The position numbers and the translations under genes are program-made. This document shows, piece after piece, positions 48,406 to 57,852 of a stretch of DNA of 64,000 nucleotides. The notes beneath the pieces are model-generated. The model made no database searches and was not told where the DNA came from. It saw only the letters and a list, made by a program, of their open reading frames with translations. The stretch's first letter is position 1; each line of letters opens with the position of its first letter. This stretch comes from Streptomyces jumonjinensis (GTDB lineage: Bacteria > Actinomycetota > Actinomycetes > Streptomycetales > Streptomycetaceae): contig NZ_VCLA01000009.1 of assembly GCF_009600885.1 (NCBI RefSeq), positions 1 to 64,000 of the forward strand, in the 5' to 3' direction.

Positions 48406-49431
48406 CTACATTTTCTCTGCACCGGCCAGTTGCAGATCCTGCCCGGCGGCCTCCGCGAGGGTCCCGGCGGACTGCCGGGCCCGGAACCAGTCGATGGTCT
48501 CGATGAGTCCGCGCTCCGTGGCGAACTCGGCCCGCCAGCCGAGGCATTCATACGCCTTGGCGGTGTCGGGGCACCGGACCGACGGATCGTCCACCGGACG
48601 CGCCACCTGGACGATACCCGCCGGGGACGCGGTGAGCTCCCGGATCCGCTCGGCGAGCGCGAGTATCGTCACCTCCTCCTGGTTGCCCAGGTTGACCGGG
48701 CCCTCGACGGTGGAGCCGGTCATCCGGACGATGCCCTCGATCAGATCGGAGACGTAGCAGAGCGAGCGGGTCTGGGAGCCGTCGCCGGCCACCGTGATCG
48801 GCTCGTGGGCGAGCGCCTGGCGGATGAAGGTGGGCACGGCCCGCCCGTCGTGGGCGCGCATCCGGGGGCCGAAGGTGTTGAAGATACGGATGATCCCGGT
48901 GTCCACGCCGTGGGTGCGGCGGTAGGCCATGGTGATCGCCTCGGCGTAGCGCTTGGCCTCGTCGTAGACCGAGCGCGGGCCGACCGGGTTGACATTGCCC
49001 CAGTACGTCTCCGGCTGGGGGTGGACCAGCGGATCGCCGTAGGTCTCCGAGGTGGAGGCGAGGATGAACCGCGCCTCCTTCTCCCTCGCCAGGTCCAGCA
49101 GATGCCGGGTGCCTTCGGAGCCCACCCGGAGGGTTTCCAGCGGGAGTTCCAGATAGTCGACCGGGGACGCGGGCGAGGCGAGGTTGAGAACGGCCGTGAC
49201 CGGCCCCTCGATCCGCAGCGGTCCCGCCGAGACATCGGCCTCGATCAGCCGGAACCCCTCGGCGCCGGTCAGATGGGCGATGTTCTCCGGGGATCCGGTG
49301 ACGAAATTGTCGACGCAGACGACATGCCAGCCGTCGGCGAGCAGCCGTTCGCACAGATGCGATCCGAGAAACCCCGCCCCGCCGGCCACCACGGCTGTTC
49401 CGGCCGCCCCGCTCATCCTGCTCGTTCGCAT
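48406..49431 (-). CDS. NAD-dependent UDP-sugar decarboxylase/epimerase (UXS-like SDR)
   Basis: A 341-residue extended SDR. The NAD motif [14 protein letters not shown], the string [20 protein letters not shown] and the catalytic [14 protein letters not shown] with YDEAK are those of UDP-glucuronate decarboxylases, so UDP-xylose is the best guess; a dTDP-sugar dehydratase is possible. ATG 49431 is eight bases after GGAGG; ATG 49437 and an extension to 49461 are open. It is divergent from the halogenase operon and shares its promoter region. Confidence 0.85.
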   Translation of the reverse strand: MRTSRMSGAAGTAVVAGGAGFLGSHLCERLLADGWHVVCVDNFVTGSPENIAHLTGAEGFRLIEADVSAGPLRIEGPVTAVLNLASPASPVDYLELPLETLRVGSEGTRHLLDLAREKEARFILASTSETYGDPLVHPQPETYWGNVNPVGPRSVYDEAKRYAEAITMAYRRTHGVDTGIIRIFNTFGPRMRAHDGRAVPTFIRQALAHEPITVAGDGSQTRSLCYVSDLIEGIVRMTGSTVEGPVNLGNQEEVTILALAERIRELTASPAGIVQVARPVDDPSVRCPDTAKAYECLGWRAEFATERGLIETIDWFRARQSAGTLAEAAGQDLQLAGAEKM

Positions 49432-49543
49432 TCCCATTTCCTCCCTGGAATTACACGGCATACGGGGGAATGTGACATCAAGAAAGCAACCTACGCAAGA
49501 GTAAATTCTTCACATCCAGCACAGGCCGGGTGTTCTTCATACC

Positions 49544-49564
49544 GGATGTGAGATCTTCACATCC
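49544..49564. promoter_or_regulatory. Palindromic operator candidate GGATGTGA-N5-TCACATCC
   Basis: Two perfect 8-base arms (49544-49551 and 49557-49564) flank GATCT. A further half site TTCACATCC is at 49509-49517, and a looser one (ATGTGACATC) at 49470-49479. All lie in the AT-richer divergent region between the sugar-nucleotide gene and the halogenase operon, about 145-240 bases before the latter. Confidence 0.7.
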
Positions 49565-49707
49565 CATCGCCGCATGGCATCTTCATTCGCCATTGATGAC
49601 GAGAGAACTACCGCCCCGGGGCGGCTTGCGAGAAGAATCGGACCAACGACGGCGACCGGAGGGAATTCCGGCCGCCGAGTGCCGATACCGTTGAGGAGCA
49701 ACCCGCC

Positions 49708-50463
49708 ATGACGCAGCGCGAGATAACCGCCGCCACGGTCGAAGAGCTGATCGCCAAGAACATCTCGGAGCGCTTCGACAACGACCACGAGGTCGTCAAG
49801 CTCTCCCAGCACTTCCGCCGCGAGGGCTATGTCAAGCTGCCCGGTCTGGTCTCGCCGGAGGTCTTCGACGCCGTGGCCGAGGAGACCCACCGGCTCATCG
49901 ACACCCATCAGAAGCGCATCGACATCCGGCTCAAGGAGACCGGCGACTCGCCGCGCTACATGTCCACGGTGGGCCAGAAGGCCATCGCCACGGACGGCGA
50001 GCTCGTCCCGGCCGTCTACGAGTCGCCCGCGCTGAAGGGGTTCCTCTCCCGCATCGCGAAGGAAGAGGTGCTGGACTGCCCGTGGGACGAGGAGAAGTAC
50101 ATCATCACCCGTCAGCACCAGCGCGGTGACACCCACGGCTGGCACTGGGGCGACTTCAGCTTCACCGTCATCTGGCTGATCGAGGCGCCGTCCCTGGAGT
50201 ACGGCGGCATGCTCCAGTGCGTCCCGCACACCGACTGGAACAAGGAGGACCCGCGGGTCGAGGACTACCTCCAGGAGCACCCGATCCGCTCGTACGGCCA
50301 CGCCAAGGGCGACATGTACTTCCTGCGCTCGGACACCACGCTGCACCGCACGGTCCCGCTGAACGCCGACCGTACCCGGATCATCCTGAACACCTGCTGG
50401 GCCGGTCAGCGGGACATGACCAAGACCGCCACCCACGAGACCATGCAGGCGATGTTCGACTGA
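49708..50463 (+). CDS. BesD-like Fe(II)/2-oxoglutarate radical halogenase
   Basis: This 251-residue cupin-fold enzyme has the metal site His146-Trp-Gly148 with distal His213 (TLHRTVPL) and the 2-oxoglutarate Arg at about 224. Hydroxylases have HxD; Gly in place of Asp leaves room for chloride, the halogenase signature. From memory, BesD (free L-lysine 4-chlorinase) uses His137, Gly139 and His204: the 67-residue spacing is identical. Its recalled substrate contacts (Glu120, His134, Asp140, Asn219) map at a constant offset of nine to Glu129, His143, Asp149 and Asn228; Thr221 would be Cys230. It heads an eight-gene operon. Confidence 0.88.
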   Translation: MTQREITAATVEELIAKNISERFDNDHEVVKLSQHFRREGYVKLPGLVSPEVFDAVAEETHRLIDTHQKRIDIRLKETGDSPRYMSTVGQKAIATDGELVPAVYESPALKGFLSRIAKEEVLDCPWDEEKYIITRQHQRGDTHGWHWGDFSFTVIWLIEAPSLEYGGMLQCVPHTDWNKEDPRVEDYLQEHPIRSYGHAKGDMYFLRSDTTLHRTVPLNADRTRIILNTCWAGQRDMTKTATHETMQAMFD

Positions 50464-50504
50464 CAGGGGCGATCGGCGAGAACGCGCAGCAGAGGACGGC
50501 CAGG

Positions 50505-51575
50505 ATGCCTGCCACGCTTTCGATCACCGCGATGGTGCCCTGTTTCAACGAGGAGGAATGCATAGAGCAGGCATACCTGGAAATCAAGCGCGAGATATAC
50601 CGCTACGAAGACTCGGAGATCCTCTTCATCGACGATGGATCCACGGACGGCACGCTCGGCATCATCAAGCGGATCGCCGCCGCGGATCCCCGCGTCAGCT
50701 ATCTCTCCTTCGCCCGCAATTTCGGTCTGGAATCGGCTTTCACAGCCGGTTTCGCCTATGCGTCGAAGGAATGGACCGTCCAGCTCGACGCTGATCTCCA
50801 GTCCCCGCCCGCCGAACTGCATAAACTCGCCCGGCGGGCCGTGGAGGGCGACTACGACGCGGTGTTCGCGATCCGGGCCAACCGGCAGGACCCCTGGCAC
50901 CGCCGGCTCGGCACCCGGGCCCACCAGGCCATCGCCACCCGGATCCTGGGCATCGAACTGCCGGTGCGGGCCTCGGTGTTCCGGGTGGTGCGCACCTCGG
51001 TGGCGCGCAAGGTCGCCGAATGCCGGGTCAGCACCCCGTACTTCATCGCCACCCTGCCGCTGATCGGCGCCAGCTACACCACGATGGAGGCCGCGCACGC
51101 CGCCCGGCGTGCCGGACGCGCCAAGTGGTCCCTGGGCAAGCTGTTCCGGCACGCGCTCGACCTGTTCGTCGGGTTCTCCTACCGTCCGCTCGCCCTGATC
51201 TATCTGGCCGCCGGGGGCGCCGCGGCAGCCGCGACCGCGCTCGCGCTCTCCTCCGGCGGGACCCGGGTGCTCGCCGTGGCCTCGGTGATCCTGCACGCCT
51301 TCGGCCTCGGCGCGCTCGCGCTGCTCGCCCGCTATCTGGTGCGCATCATGCGCGGCGGCGCGGGGCTGCCGCGCTATCAGATCCGGGAGGCCAATGTGCC
51401 CATCCGGCCCCAGGACGACCTCTACGCCTATCGACACGCTTCCACCGGCGGCCGGGGCCCGGCCGCGCCACTGCCGCAGCAGGGCCCGGCCGCACCGCCA
51501 CCGCAGACAGGCCCGGCCGCACCGCTACCACTACCGCTGCCGCAGACAGGGAAGCAGACAGGGAGACTGCCATGA
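50505..51575 (+). CDS. GT2 glycosyltransferase of the polyprenyl-phosphate (GtrB/DPM1) type
   Basis: A 356-residue enzyme. The GT-A domain shows MVPCFNEEECIEQAY, FIDDGSTDGT and the metal-binding QLDADLQSPP. Two C-terminal membrane helices (about 225-245 and 255-280) place it at the inner membrane face. Relatives load a sugar from UDP- or GDP-sugar onto undecaprenyl phosphate. The tail is a Pro-rich repeat (GPAAPLPQQGPAAPPPQTG). It overlaps the ATP-grasp gene by four bases. Confidence 0.88.
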   Translation: MPATLSITAMVPCFNEEECIEQAYLEIKREIYRYEDSEILFIDDGSTDGTLGIIKRIAAADPRVSYLSFARNFGLESAFTAGFAYASKEWTVQLDADLQSPPAELHKLARRAVEGDYDAVFAIRANRQDPWHRRLGTRAHQAIATRILGIELPVRASVFRVVRTSVARKVAECRVSTPYFIATLPLIGASYTTMEAAHAARRAGRAKWSLGKLFRHALDLFVGFSYRPLALIYLAAGGAAAAATALALSSGGTRVLAVASVILHAFGLGALALLARYLVRIMRGGAGLPRYQIREANVPIRPQDDLYAYRHASTGGRGPAAPLPQQGPAAPPPQTGPAAPLPLPLPQTGKQTGRLP

Positions 51576-52834
51576 CAGAGCCACAGCACATCCTGGTGCT
51601 GGGCGGGGGCGAGGACCAGCTGCCCGCCTACCACGAGGCACGCCGCCTCGGGTACCGGGTCATCGGGGTCGACCGGCGCCCGGACGCGCTCGGGGCCGCC
51701 GCCAGCGATCTCTTCCTCTGCATGACCACCCGGGCGCCGGACCGGATCGCCGCGATGGTCGGCCATCTCGACGTCGCCGCGGTGATCTCCCCCGCCAGCG
51801 ACGCCGCGCAGGAGTCGGTGGCGGAGCTGAGCCGGCTGCTGGGCACCCCGTACCAGCCCGCCCCGGACGCCGTGCGCGCCTCGGTCGACAAGGGCTGGTT
51901 CCACACCGTGCTGGACCGCCTCGGACTGCCCGGCTACGCCTACGCGCAGTCGTCGGACGAGGCGGAGCTGCGCCGGGCCGCCGCCGATCTGCCGCTGCCC
52001 GTCATCGTCAAGCCCAGCGACTCCTCCGGCAGCAAGGGCGTCCAGGTCGTCGCCGACCCGGCGGCCCTGCCGGGCGCGCTCGCCGAGGCCCGCCGGCACT
52101 CCTTCACCGGCGAGGTGATCGTCGAGGAGATGCTGCTCGGCCGGCATCTGTCCGCCGAGGCGTTTCTGCGCGGGTCCACGCTGGCGACCATCGCCGTCAC
52201 CGAGCGCTCCACCACCGGCGCCCCGCATATGATCACCACCGCCCATACGGTCCCCGCCGAGCTGACGCCGAGCACCGAGATCCGGCTGCGCTCCATGATC
52301 ATGGACATCTGCGGCGAACTCGGCCACACGGACGGTCCGGTCAACTTCGACTTCGTCGTGGACGCCGCCGACGAGATCCGCTTCATCGAGATGGGCGCAC
52401 GGCTCGGCGGCAACGGCATGCCCCTGCTCGTCCGGCACGCCTTCGGCATCAACACCTACGAGGCCGCGCTCCGTCTGGCGCTGGGGCAGCCCACCGAACT
52501 GACGCCGCGCCACCACCGCAAGACCGCGCTGCGGATCCTGACCGCCGACACCGACGGCGTCCTGCTCGGCGTCGACGGCACGGACGCGGTCCGCGCGCTG
52601 CCGGAGACCGTGGAGCTCCAGCTCTTCGCCGAACCCGGCAGCCGGGTCCACCGCTACACCCAGGCCGGACACAAGCTCGGCTATCTGCTGCTCGTCGCCG
52701 ACACCCATGACGCGCTCCGCGCCGCGCAGGCCAGGGCCGAGTCCCTGCTGCGCTTCCGGATCGAGCCCGCCACCCCCCGCGCGGCGTCCGCCGCCGCCCC
52801 CCGTTCCGAGGAACTTACGGAGCAGATCCGTTGA
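51572..52834 (+). CDS. ATP-grasp carboxylate-amine ligase
   Basis: A 420-residue ATP-grasp enzyme that would activate a carboxylate as acyl-phosphate and join it to an amine. The N-terminal Rossmann-like part (LVLGGGEDQLPAYHEARRLG) resembles PurK and carbamoyl-phosphate synthase-like ligases; ATP-binding strings are PVIVKPSDSSGSKGVQVV and VIVEEMLLG. The metal-binding end is FIEMGARLGGNGMP. The substrate is unknown; an amino acid is likely. Overlaps both neighbours by four bases. Confidence 0.85.
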   Translation: MTEPQHILVLGGGEDQLPAYHEARRLGYRVIGVDRRPDALGAAASDLFLCMTTRAPDRIAAMVGHLDVAAVISPASDAAQESVAELSRLLGTPYQPAPDAVRASVDKGWFHTVLDRLGLPGYAYAQSSDEAELRRAAADLPLPVIVKPSDSSGSKGVQVVADPAALPGALAEARRHSFTGEVIVEEMLLGRHLSAEAFLRGSTLATIAVTERSTTGAPHMITTAHTVPAELTPSTEIRLRSMIMDICGELGHTDGPVNFDFVVDAADEIRFIEMGARLGGNGMPLLVRHAFGINTYEAALRLALGQPTELTPRHHRKTALRILTADTDGVLLGVDGTDAVRALPETVELQLFAEPGSRVHRYTQAGHKLGYLLLVADTHDALRAAQARAESLLRFRIEPATPRAASAAAPRSEELTEQIR

Positions 52835-53610
52835 ACACCATCCGCCGCAACGCGGCCTTTCTGATCCTCACCGCCCTGGCGCTGTTCTTCGCGGGCATCG
52901 TGTGGTTCGCCATGCCCCACGAGCGCGAGGTGAAGAGCCTCTGGGTCCTGCTGTTCAAACTGGTGCCGTTCGTCTTCGCCACCGAGGCGATCGCCCAGCT
53001 CGACCCGGTGTGGGCGAAGCGGGCCCGGCTCCATCTGACCGTGCCCCTCTGCTTCCTGGTGTACTTCACCTTCTTCGTACCGAAGATCTTCTTCTACGCC
53101 ACGGTCCACCCCGAGCTGTACTACTACATCCTGACGCTGACGCCGTTCCTCATTCTGACCTTCGTCTTCAACTACCGGCTCGGCGGCGGCGCCGCCCATC
53201 TGGTCCGCAGGCTGTCGTACGCGATGATCCTGCTGATGCTCTCCGGTCTTGAGGACCTCGCCTACCTCACGGTCAACGAGCACACCGACCCGGCCTGGGC
53301 CACCATCCCCGAGGTATGGACCTGGGCCTCGCATATGACGGTCCGGCTCGGCCACCCGGCCAGCAAGTACGAGGCGTACGCCTTCATCGTCGTCCATGTG
53401 GCGGTGGCGCTGTTCGTGCTGCTCGCCCCCACCCGCTGGTTCACCCTGCTCACCGACCGGTTCCGGCGCGGCGGCACGCCGTCGCGCACCGTCACGGCGA
53501 AGGCCGCGGAAAAGGCCCCGGCGAGCGGCGACACCGCCCCGGACGCGCCCGCCACGGACGCGCCCGCCACGCAGGCGAAGCCGTCCGCCCGGCGCACCCC
53601 GGCCGGCTGA
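52831..53610 (+). CDS. Polytopic membrane protein, unknown function
   Basis: A 259-residue protein with about six membrane helices (6-27, 38-55, 72-92, 100-118, 130-150, 190-208) and an Ala/Pro/Thr-rich cytoplasmic tail. The start is TTG 52831, overlapping the ATP-grasp stop (TTGA) with GGAG upstream. Aromatic-rich segments (FFVPKIFFYATVHPELYYY) suggest a substrate channel, but no family is recognised. Confidence 0.75.
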   Translation: MNTIRRNAAFLILTALALFFAGIVWFAMPHEREVKSLWVLLFKLVPFVFATEAIAQLDPVWAKRARLHLTVPLCFLVYFTFFVPKIFFYATVHPELYYYILTLTPFLILTFVFNYRLGGGAAHLVRRLSYAMILLMLSGLEDLAYLTVNEHTDPAWATIPEVWTWASHMTVRLGHPASKYEAYAFIVVHVAVALFVLLAPTRWFTLLTDRFRRGGTPSRTVTAKAAEKAPASGDTAPDAPATDAPATQAKPSARRTPAG

Positions 53611-53627
53611 GGGCGGGGGCGGCGACG

Positions 53628-54947
53628 ATGTTCCTCAGAGAGGCCTGGTACGTACCGGTGGGCATCGCCCGCCAGTACGGCACCAGGGCCGCCCTGCGGC
53701 GGCGTCAGCTCACCGGGCTCAACCGGATGCTGGCGCACGCCCGCGCCCATGTCCCCTACTACCGGGACGACCCCGACTACGCCCGCACCGGTCCGCTGCG
53801 CACGCTGGCCGAGCTGGCGGAGCTGCCGGTCATCGACAAGGAAGTGCTGCGCGGGCGGCCCCTGGAGGAGCTGCTCGCCGACGGCGCGCGCCCCGGCGAC
53901 CTCCCCACCTTCCGTACCAGCGGTTCCACCGGCCGGCGGGTGACCGTGGTACACGACCGGCACAGCCACGACTACCACATGGCGTGCTGTGTACGCCGGT
54001 TCCTCGCGACCGGCCGCTATCTGCCCACCGACCGGCTCTCGCACATCCGGCCCTTCGCGCCGCCCTCGCGCGGCTTCGAGAAGGCCGGGCTGTTCCGCCG
54101 CCATGTGCTGCTCACCGACCGGCCGATGACGGAGATCAAAGCCGCGCTGCTGGCCGCGCGGCCCCAGGTGCTGATCGGCTACCCGGTCCATCTGCGCGCG
54201 CTGCTCAGGGCCCTGACCCCGGCGGAACTGGCCCGGCTGCGCGGCACGCTGAAGCTGGTGATGACGGAGTCCGAACTGCTGGTCGACGCCCACCGGGCCC
54301 TCTTCGAGCGGGAGTTCGGAGCGCCGGTGCACGACGAGTACTCGGCGTTCGAGGTGCTGAACATCGCCTACGACTGCGCCCACGGCCGGGCCCATCTCGC
54401 CGAGGACCGGCTGCTGGTCGAGATCCTCGGGGCGGACGGGCGGCCGGTGCCGGACGGCGAGGAGGGCCGGGTGACGGTGACCGCGTTCATGGAGCGCGCG
54501 ATGCCGCTGATCCGGTACGACCTCGGTGACGTCGGCCGGATCGATCCGCGCCGCTGCCCGTGCGGGCGCCGCTTCCGTACGCTCCGGCTGACCGCGGGCC
54601 GGGTCAACGACGCGGTGCTGCTGCCCAGCGGGCGTCAGCTCTACCCGGATGCCTTTCTCCATCTGGCGGCGACCTTCCCCGGCGTCGACGAGTGCGGGGT
54701 GCATCAGGACGCCACCGGCGCGGTACGGCTCAGCGTGGTGCCGTCCGAGCCCGGCGATCCGTCCCCCGACGCCTGGGCCGGGCTGCGCGACCGGGTGCAC
54801 GAGCGGGTCATCGCGCTGGCCGGCTGCGACTTCCCGCTGGAGGTCGTGCGGGTGGACCGGGTGGAGATCACCGCCGGAGGCAAGGGCCGGTTCGTCACCT
54901 CCGAGCTGACCGGGGCCCCCTCCCCCGGTGCCGCCGGTCCGGTATGA
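53628..54947 (+). CDS. PaaK-like adenylate-forming ligase (1)
   Basis: A 439-residue member of the phenylacetate-CoA ligase/coenzyme F390 synthetase branch. Motifs include the P-loop-like FRTSGSTGRRVTVVHD, the aromatic DEYSAFEVLNIAYDC, and LIRYDLGDVGRI, followed by a Cys-rich knuckle CPCGRRF and a C-terminal swinging domain ending ITAGGKGRF with the Lys. It would adenylate an aryl or amino acid. No carrier protein gene is nearby, so transfer to CoA, an amine or a sugar hydroxyl is possible. Confidence 0.85.
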   Translation: MFLREAWYVPVGIARQYGTRAALRRRQLTGLNRMLAHARAHVPYYRDDPDYARTGPLRTLAELAELPVIDKEVLRGRPLEELLADGARPGDLPTFRTSGSTGRRVTVVHDRHSHDYHMACCVRRFLATGRYLPTDRLSHIRPFAPPSRGFEKAGLFRRHVLLTDRPMTEIKAALLAARPQVLIGYPVHLRALLRALTPAELARLRGTLKLVMTESELLVDAHRALFEREFGAPVHDEYSAFEVLNIAYDCAHGRAHLAEDRLLVEILGADGRPVPDGEEGRVTVTAFMERAMPLIRYDLGDVGRIDPRRCPCGRRFRTLRLTAGRVNDAVLLPSGRQLYPDAFLHLAATFPGVDECGVHQDATGAVRLSVVPSEPGDPSPDAWAGLRDRVHERVIALAGCDFPLEVVRVDRVEITAGGKGRFVTSELTGAPSPGAAGPV

Positions 54948-56353
54948 GCGGCACGAAGGAGCCGGGGAGCGCATCGGCCGGCGCGTCCACCACGTCGCTG
55001 CGGCCCCGGGCCGGCGTGCTGCTCTCCCTGCTCGCCGGGCGCACCGCCTTCCGGCTCGCCCTGCTCGGCGCCAACGCGGCGCTGCTGGCGAGCTGGGGCG
55101 AGGGACCCTACGAGCACTACGCGCGGGCCATGGGCACCGCCCAGGTGCTCACCACGATCACCTCCCTCGGCATCGAGAAGTGCGCGCTGAAGCTCGTGCC
55201 CCGGGCACGCCGCACCGGCCCCCAGCTGATCACCGTGTTCCTGGCGGCGGCGCTGCTGCTGGCCTCGGCCGCCGCGATCTGGCTGGGCTGCGCGACGCTC
55301 TACGCGTCCGACGGCCGCCACCTCGGTGTGCTGGGCCCGCTGGCCGGGCTGTACGCGGCGCTGCTCGGTCTGAACATGGTGCTCGTCGGGCTCTGCCGGG
55401 CGCTCGGCCGCAACCGCGCCGACGTCGTCAACTTCGCCGTCCTGTCGGTGATCGTGCTGACCGGCGCCGGGGGCGCGGCCCTGCTGGAGTGGGGCCCGGT
55501 GGCGTTCACCGGCTGGCTCCTCGGCGGCACGGCCCTGCTCAATCTGGCCCAGCTGCCCGCCCTGCACCGGGCCGCGTCCCGGCCGGTGCGCCGGGACCTG
55601 GCCCGCCAGGCGGTCGCCACCTCGCTGCTGATGGCGGCGGGGGACGTGGCCGCGAGCGGCGCGGTCAGCGTGCTCTTCGCGGTCCTGGCCCGGTCCCGGC
55701 ATCACGACGAGAGCGGCCATCTCTATCTGATGGTGCTGGCCTCCTCGGTGCTGCTGAACGTCTTCGGCTATGTGATGCGGCTCTTCCAGCCGCATGTCTC
55801 GCTGACCCTGCGGTCGGCGGATCCGGCCCTGCTGGACCGGCGGGTCGTCGGGCGGCTGCTGCCCGTCGCGCTCTGGGGCACGGTGTGGACCGCCGCCGCG
55901 TTCGCGCTCACCCGCTCCGCGGAACGCGCCGCCGGGCTGGAGCCCGCCGTGACGGTGCTGCTGCTGTATCTGCTCTGCGTACCGCTGTTCTTCGCGGTGG
56001 GCAGCCTCCACTATCTGCTGGAGAACGCGACCGCGGGCACCCTGCGGGCCACCGCCGTGGCCGCGCTGGCGGGCCTCGGCTGCGCCGCCGCCCTGGGGCT
56101 GCTGCTCGTACCCCTCCTGGGGGCGCTGGGCGCGGTGACCGCGCTCGCCGCCGGGGAGATCGCCCACGCGCTGGCCGCATGGCTGCTGCTGCGCGGCGGC
56201 TCCCGGCCCGCGGCCCCGGCCCAGGGACCCGCCGCCCCTCCGGAGCGCCCGGAGCGCCCGGAGCCCGTCGCTCCCCACGCCCTCCCCCTCGAAACCGCCG
56301 CCGTACGCGCCGAGAGCGCCACGGACCCGACCCGTCAGGGAGTCGATCGATGA
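54944..56353 (+). CDS. Polysaccharide/lipid flippase-like membrane protein (MATE/MVF fold)
   Basis: A 469-residue protein with 12-14 predicted membrane helices and a Pro-rich cytoplasmic tail. The arrangement is like Wzx/MurJ flippases. It starts with ATG overlapping the upstream stop (ATGA) and ends overlapping the antiporter. It could move a lipid-linked sugar conjugate across the membrane, which would fit the GT2 enzyme. No conserved catalytic string is visible. Confidence 0.75.
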   Translation: MSGTKEPGSASAGASTTSLRPRAGVLLSLLAGRTAFRLALLGANAALLASWGEGPYEHYARAMGTAQVLTTITSLGIEKCALKLVPRARRTGPQLITVFLAAALLLASAAAIWLGCATLYASDGRHLGVLGPLAGLYAALLGLNMVLVGLCRALGRNRADVVNFAVLSVIVLTGAGGAALLEWGPVAFTGWLLGGTALLNLAQLPALHRAASRPVRRDLARQAVATSLLMAAGDVAASGAVSVLFAVLARSRHHDESGHLYLMVLASSVLLNVFGYVMRLFQPHVSLTLRSADPALLDRRVVGRLLPVALWGTVWTAAAFALTRSAERAAGLEPAVTVLLLYLLCVPLFFAVGSLHYLLENATAGTLRATAVAALAGLGCAAALGLLLVPLLGALGAVTALAAGEIAHALAAWLLLRGGSRPAAPAQGPAAPPERPERPEPVAPHALPLETAAVRAESATDPTRQGVDR

Positions 56354-57852
56354 CCAAGGCAGAACATCCGCGCGCGTCCGGCCGGAGCCCGCGCGGCGGC
56401 CCGCCCGCATGGCGCGGCGTCGTCTGGCCGCTGCTGATCTCGGCCGTCGCTCTGGGCGCGCTCATCGCCGTGCTGGGCTTCGGGCTCGGCACACCGGAGG
56501 ATCTGCCCGGGGCCGCGTCCCCCGATGCGACCACAGGCGGCGGGACCCACCCCAGCGAGACGATCCTGCGGGTGACCTGCGCGCTCGCGGCGGTCGCGGC
56601 GGTGGCCGCGCTCGGCGGCCGGCTGGCCCGGCGGCTCGGTCAGCCCCCGGTCATCGGCGAGATCGCGGCGGGGCTGCTGCTGGGCCCGTCCGCGCTGGCG
56701 GGGCTGGTGCCCGCGTCGACCGAGGTGTTCTTCCCCGAGTCGGCGAGGCCGCTGCTCTCCCTGCTCGCCCAGGTCGGTCTGATCCTCTTCATGTTCGCGG
56801 TGGGCTCCGAGTTCGATGTGGCGGAGCTCCGGCGCAGCGGCCGGGTGGTCGGGGTGGTCAGCCAGGCGAGCATGGTCGTGCCCTTTGTGCTGGGCGCGCT
56901 GTCGGCACTGGTCGTCTACCGGGAGTTCGCCGCCGACGGGATCGGTTTCATCCCCTTCGCCATCTTCCTCGGCACCGCGATGAGCATCACCGCCTTCCCG
57001 GTGCTGGCGCGCATCGTGCAGGAGTCGGGGCTGGCCCGGCGTCCCCTCGGCACGATGGCCATGGCCTGCGCCGCGGCCTGCGACGTCATCGCGTGGTGCA
57101 CGCTCGCCCTGGCGATGGCGGTGGCGGGGTCCGGCGGTCCCTGGGGGGCCGTGGGCACCGTGCTGCTCGCGGCGGCGGTCACCGTGGTCGTCCTGCGGGT
57201 GGGCCGTCCGCTGGTCCGGGCGGCGGAGCGGTGGGCCGACCGGGCACAGGTCCCGGTGGCGGCCCGGGTGGTCTTTCTGCTGCTGCTCGCGTTCTCGCTG
57301 GCGCGGCTGACCGATGTGATGGGCGTCCACGCGATCTTCGGCGCGTTCCTGGCGGGTCTGCTGGTGCCGCACCGTCCGGGGAACCGGATGACGGCCGTGC
57401 AGACCGGCATCGACTCCCTCAACCGCAAGCTGCTGCTGCCGCTGTTCTTCGTGACGGTCGGCATGACGGTCGACCTCACCGCGGTGACCGGACGGGCCGG
57501 GCTGCTGCTGGCCGGGGTGCTCGTCCTCGTCGTCGCCGTGGTGGGCAAGCTCGCGGGCACCGCCGTCACCGCGCGCTCCGCCGGTCTGCCCTGGCGTACG
57601 TCGCTGGGGCTCGGCGTCCTGCTGAACGCCCGCGGAGTGACCGAGATCGTGGTGCTGCGGGCCGGCCTGGAGGCCGGGCTCATCAATCAGAACGCGTTCA
57701 CCGTGCTGGTGGTGATGGCGGTGGTGACCACCGTGATGACCGGTCCGGCGCTCGACCTGCTGAAACTCTCCCACCGCCGTACGTCCGCCGCCCCCGGTGC
57801 GGAAACCGCGTCGCCGGTCACCGGCGACGCCAAGGAAAAGGAACTCGTATGA
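56350..57852 (+). CDS. Cation/proton antiporter, CPA2 family
   Basis: A 500-residue Kef/NapA-type antiporter with about 13 helices. Visible hallmarks are QPPVIGEIAAGLLLGPS, FMFAVGSEFDV, MSITAFPVLARI, GVHAIFGAFLAGLLVP and LPLFFVTVGMTVDL, with NARGVTEIVVL near the end. It may drive export or protect from a basic product. The start and end overlap neighbours by four bases, so it belongs to the operon. Confidence 0.88.
   Translation: MTKAEHPRASGRSPRGGPPAWRGVVWPLLISAVALGALIAVLGFGLGTPEDLPGAASPDATTGGGTHPSETILRVTCALAAVAAVAALGGRLARRLGQPPVIGEIAAGLLLGPSALAGLVPASTEVFFPESARPLLSLLAQVGLILFMFAVGSEFDVAELRRSGRVVGVVSQASMVVPFVLGALSALVVYREFAADGIGFIPFAIFLGTAMSITAFPVLARIVQESGLARRPLGTMAMACAAACDVIAWCTLALAMAVAGSGGPWGAVGTVLLAAAVTVVVLRVGRPLVRAAERWADRAQVPVAARVVFLLLLAFSLARLTDVMGVHAIFGAFLAGLLVPHRPGNRMTAVQTGIDSLNRKLLLPLFFVTVGMTVDLTAVTGRAGLLLAGVLVLVVAVVGKLAGTAVTARSAGLPWRTSLGLGVLLNARGVTEIVVLRAGLEAGLINQNAFTVLVVMAVVTTVMTGPALDLLKLSHRRTSAAPGAETASPVTGDAKEKELV

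Noticed and set aside
49708..50463. Annotation as a phytanoyl-CoA dioxygenase-type hydroxylase
   Set aside because: The HxD Asp is replaced by Gly, and spacing and substrate residues fit BesD-type halogenases better.
53262..56410. Minus-strand frames of over 560 codons opposite the ligase and flippase genes
   Set aside because: They oppose overlapping, motif-bearing plus-strand genes and are repetitive in composition.
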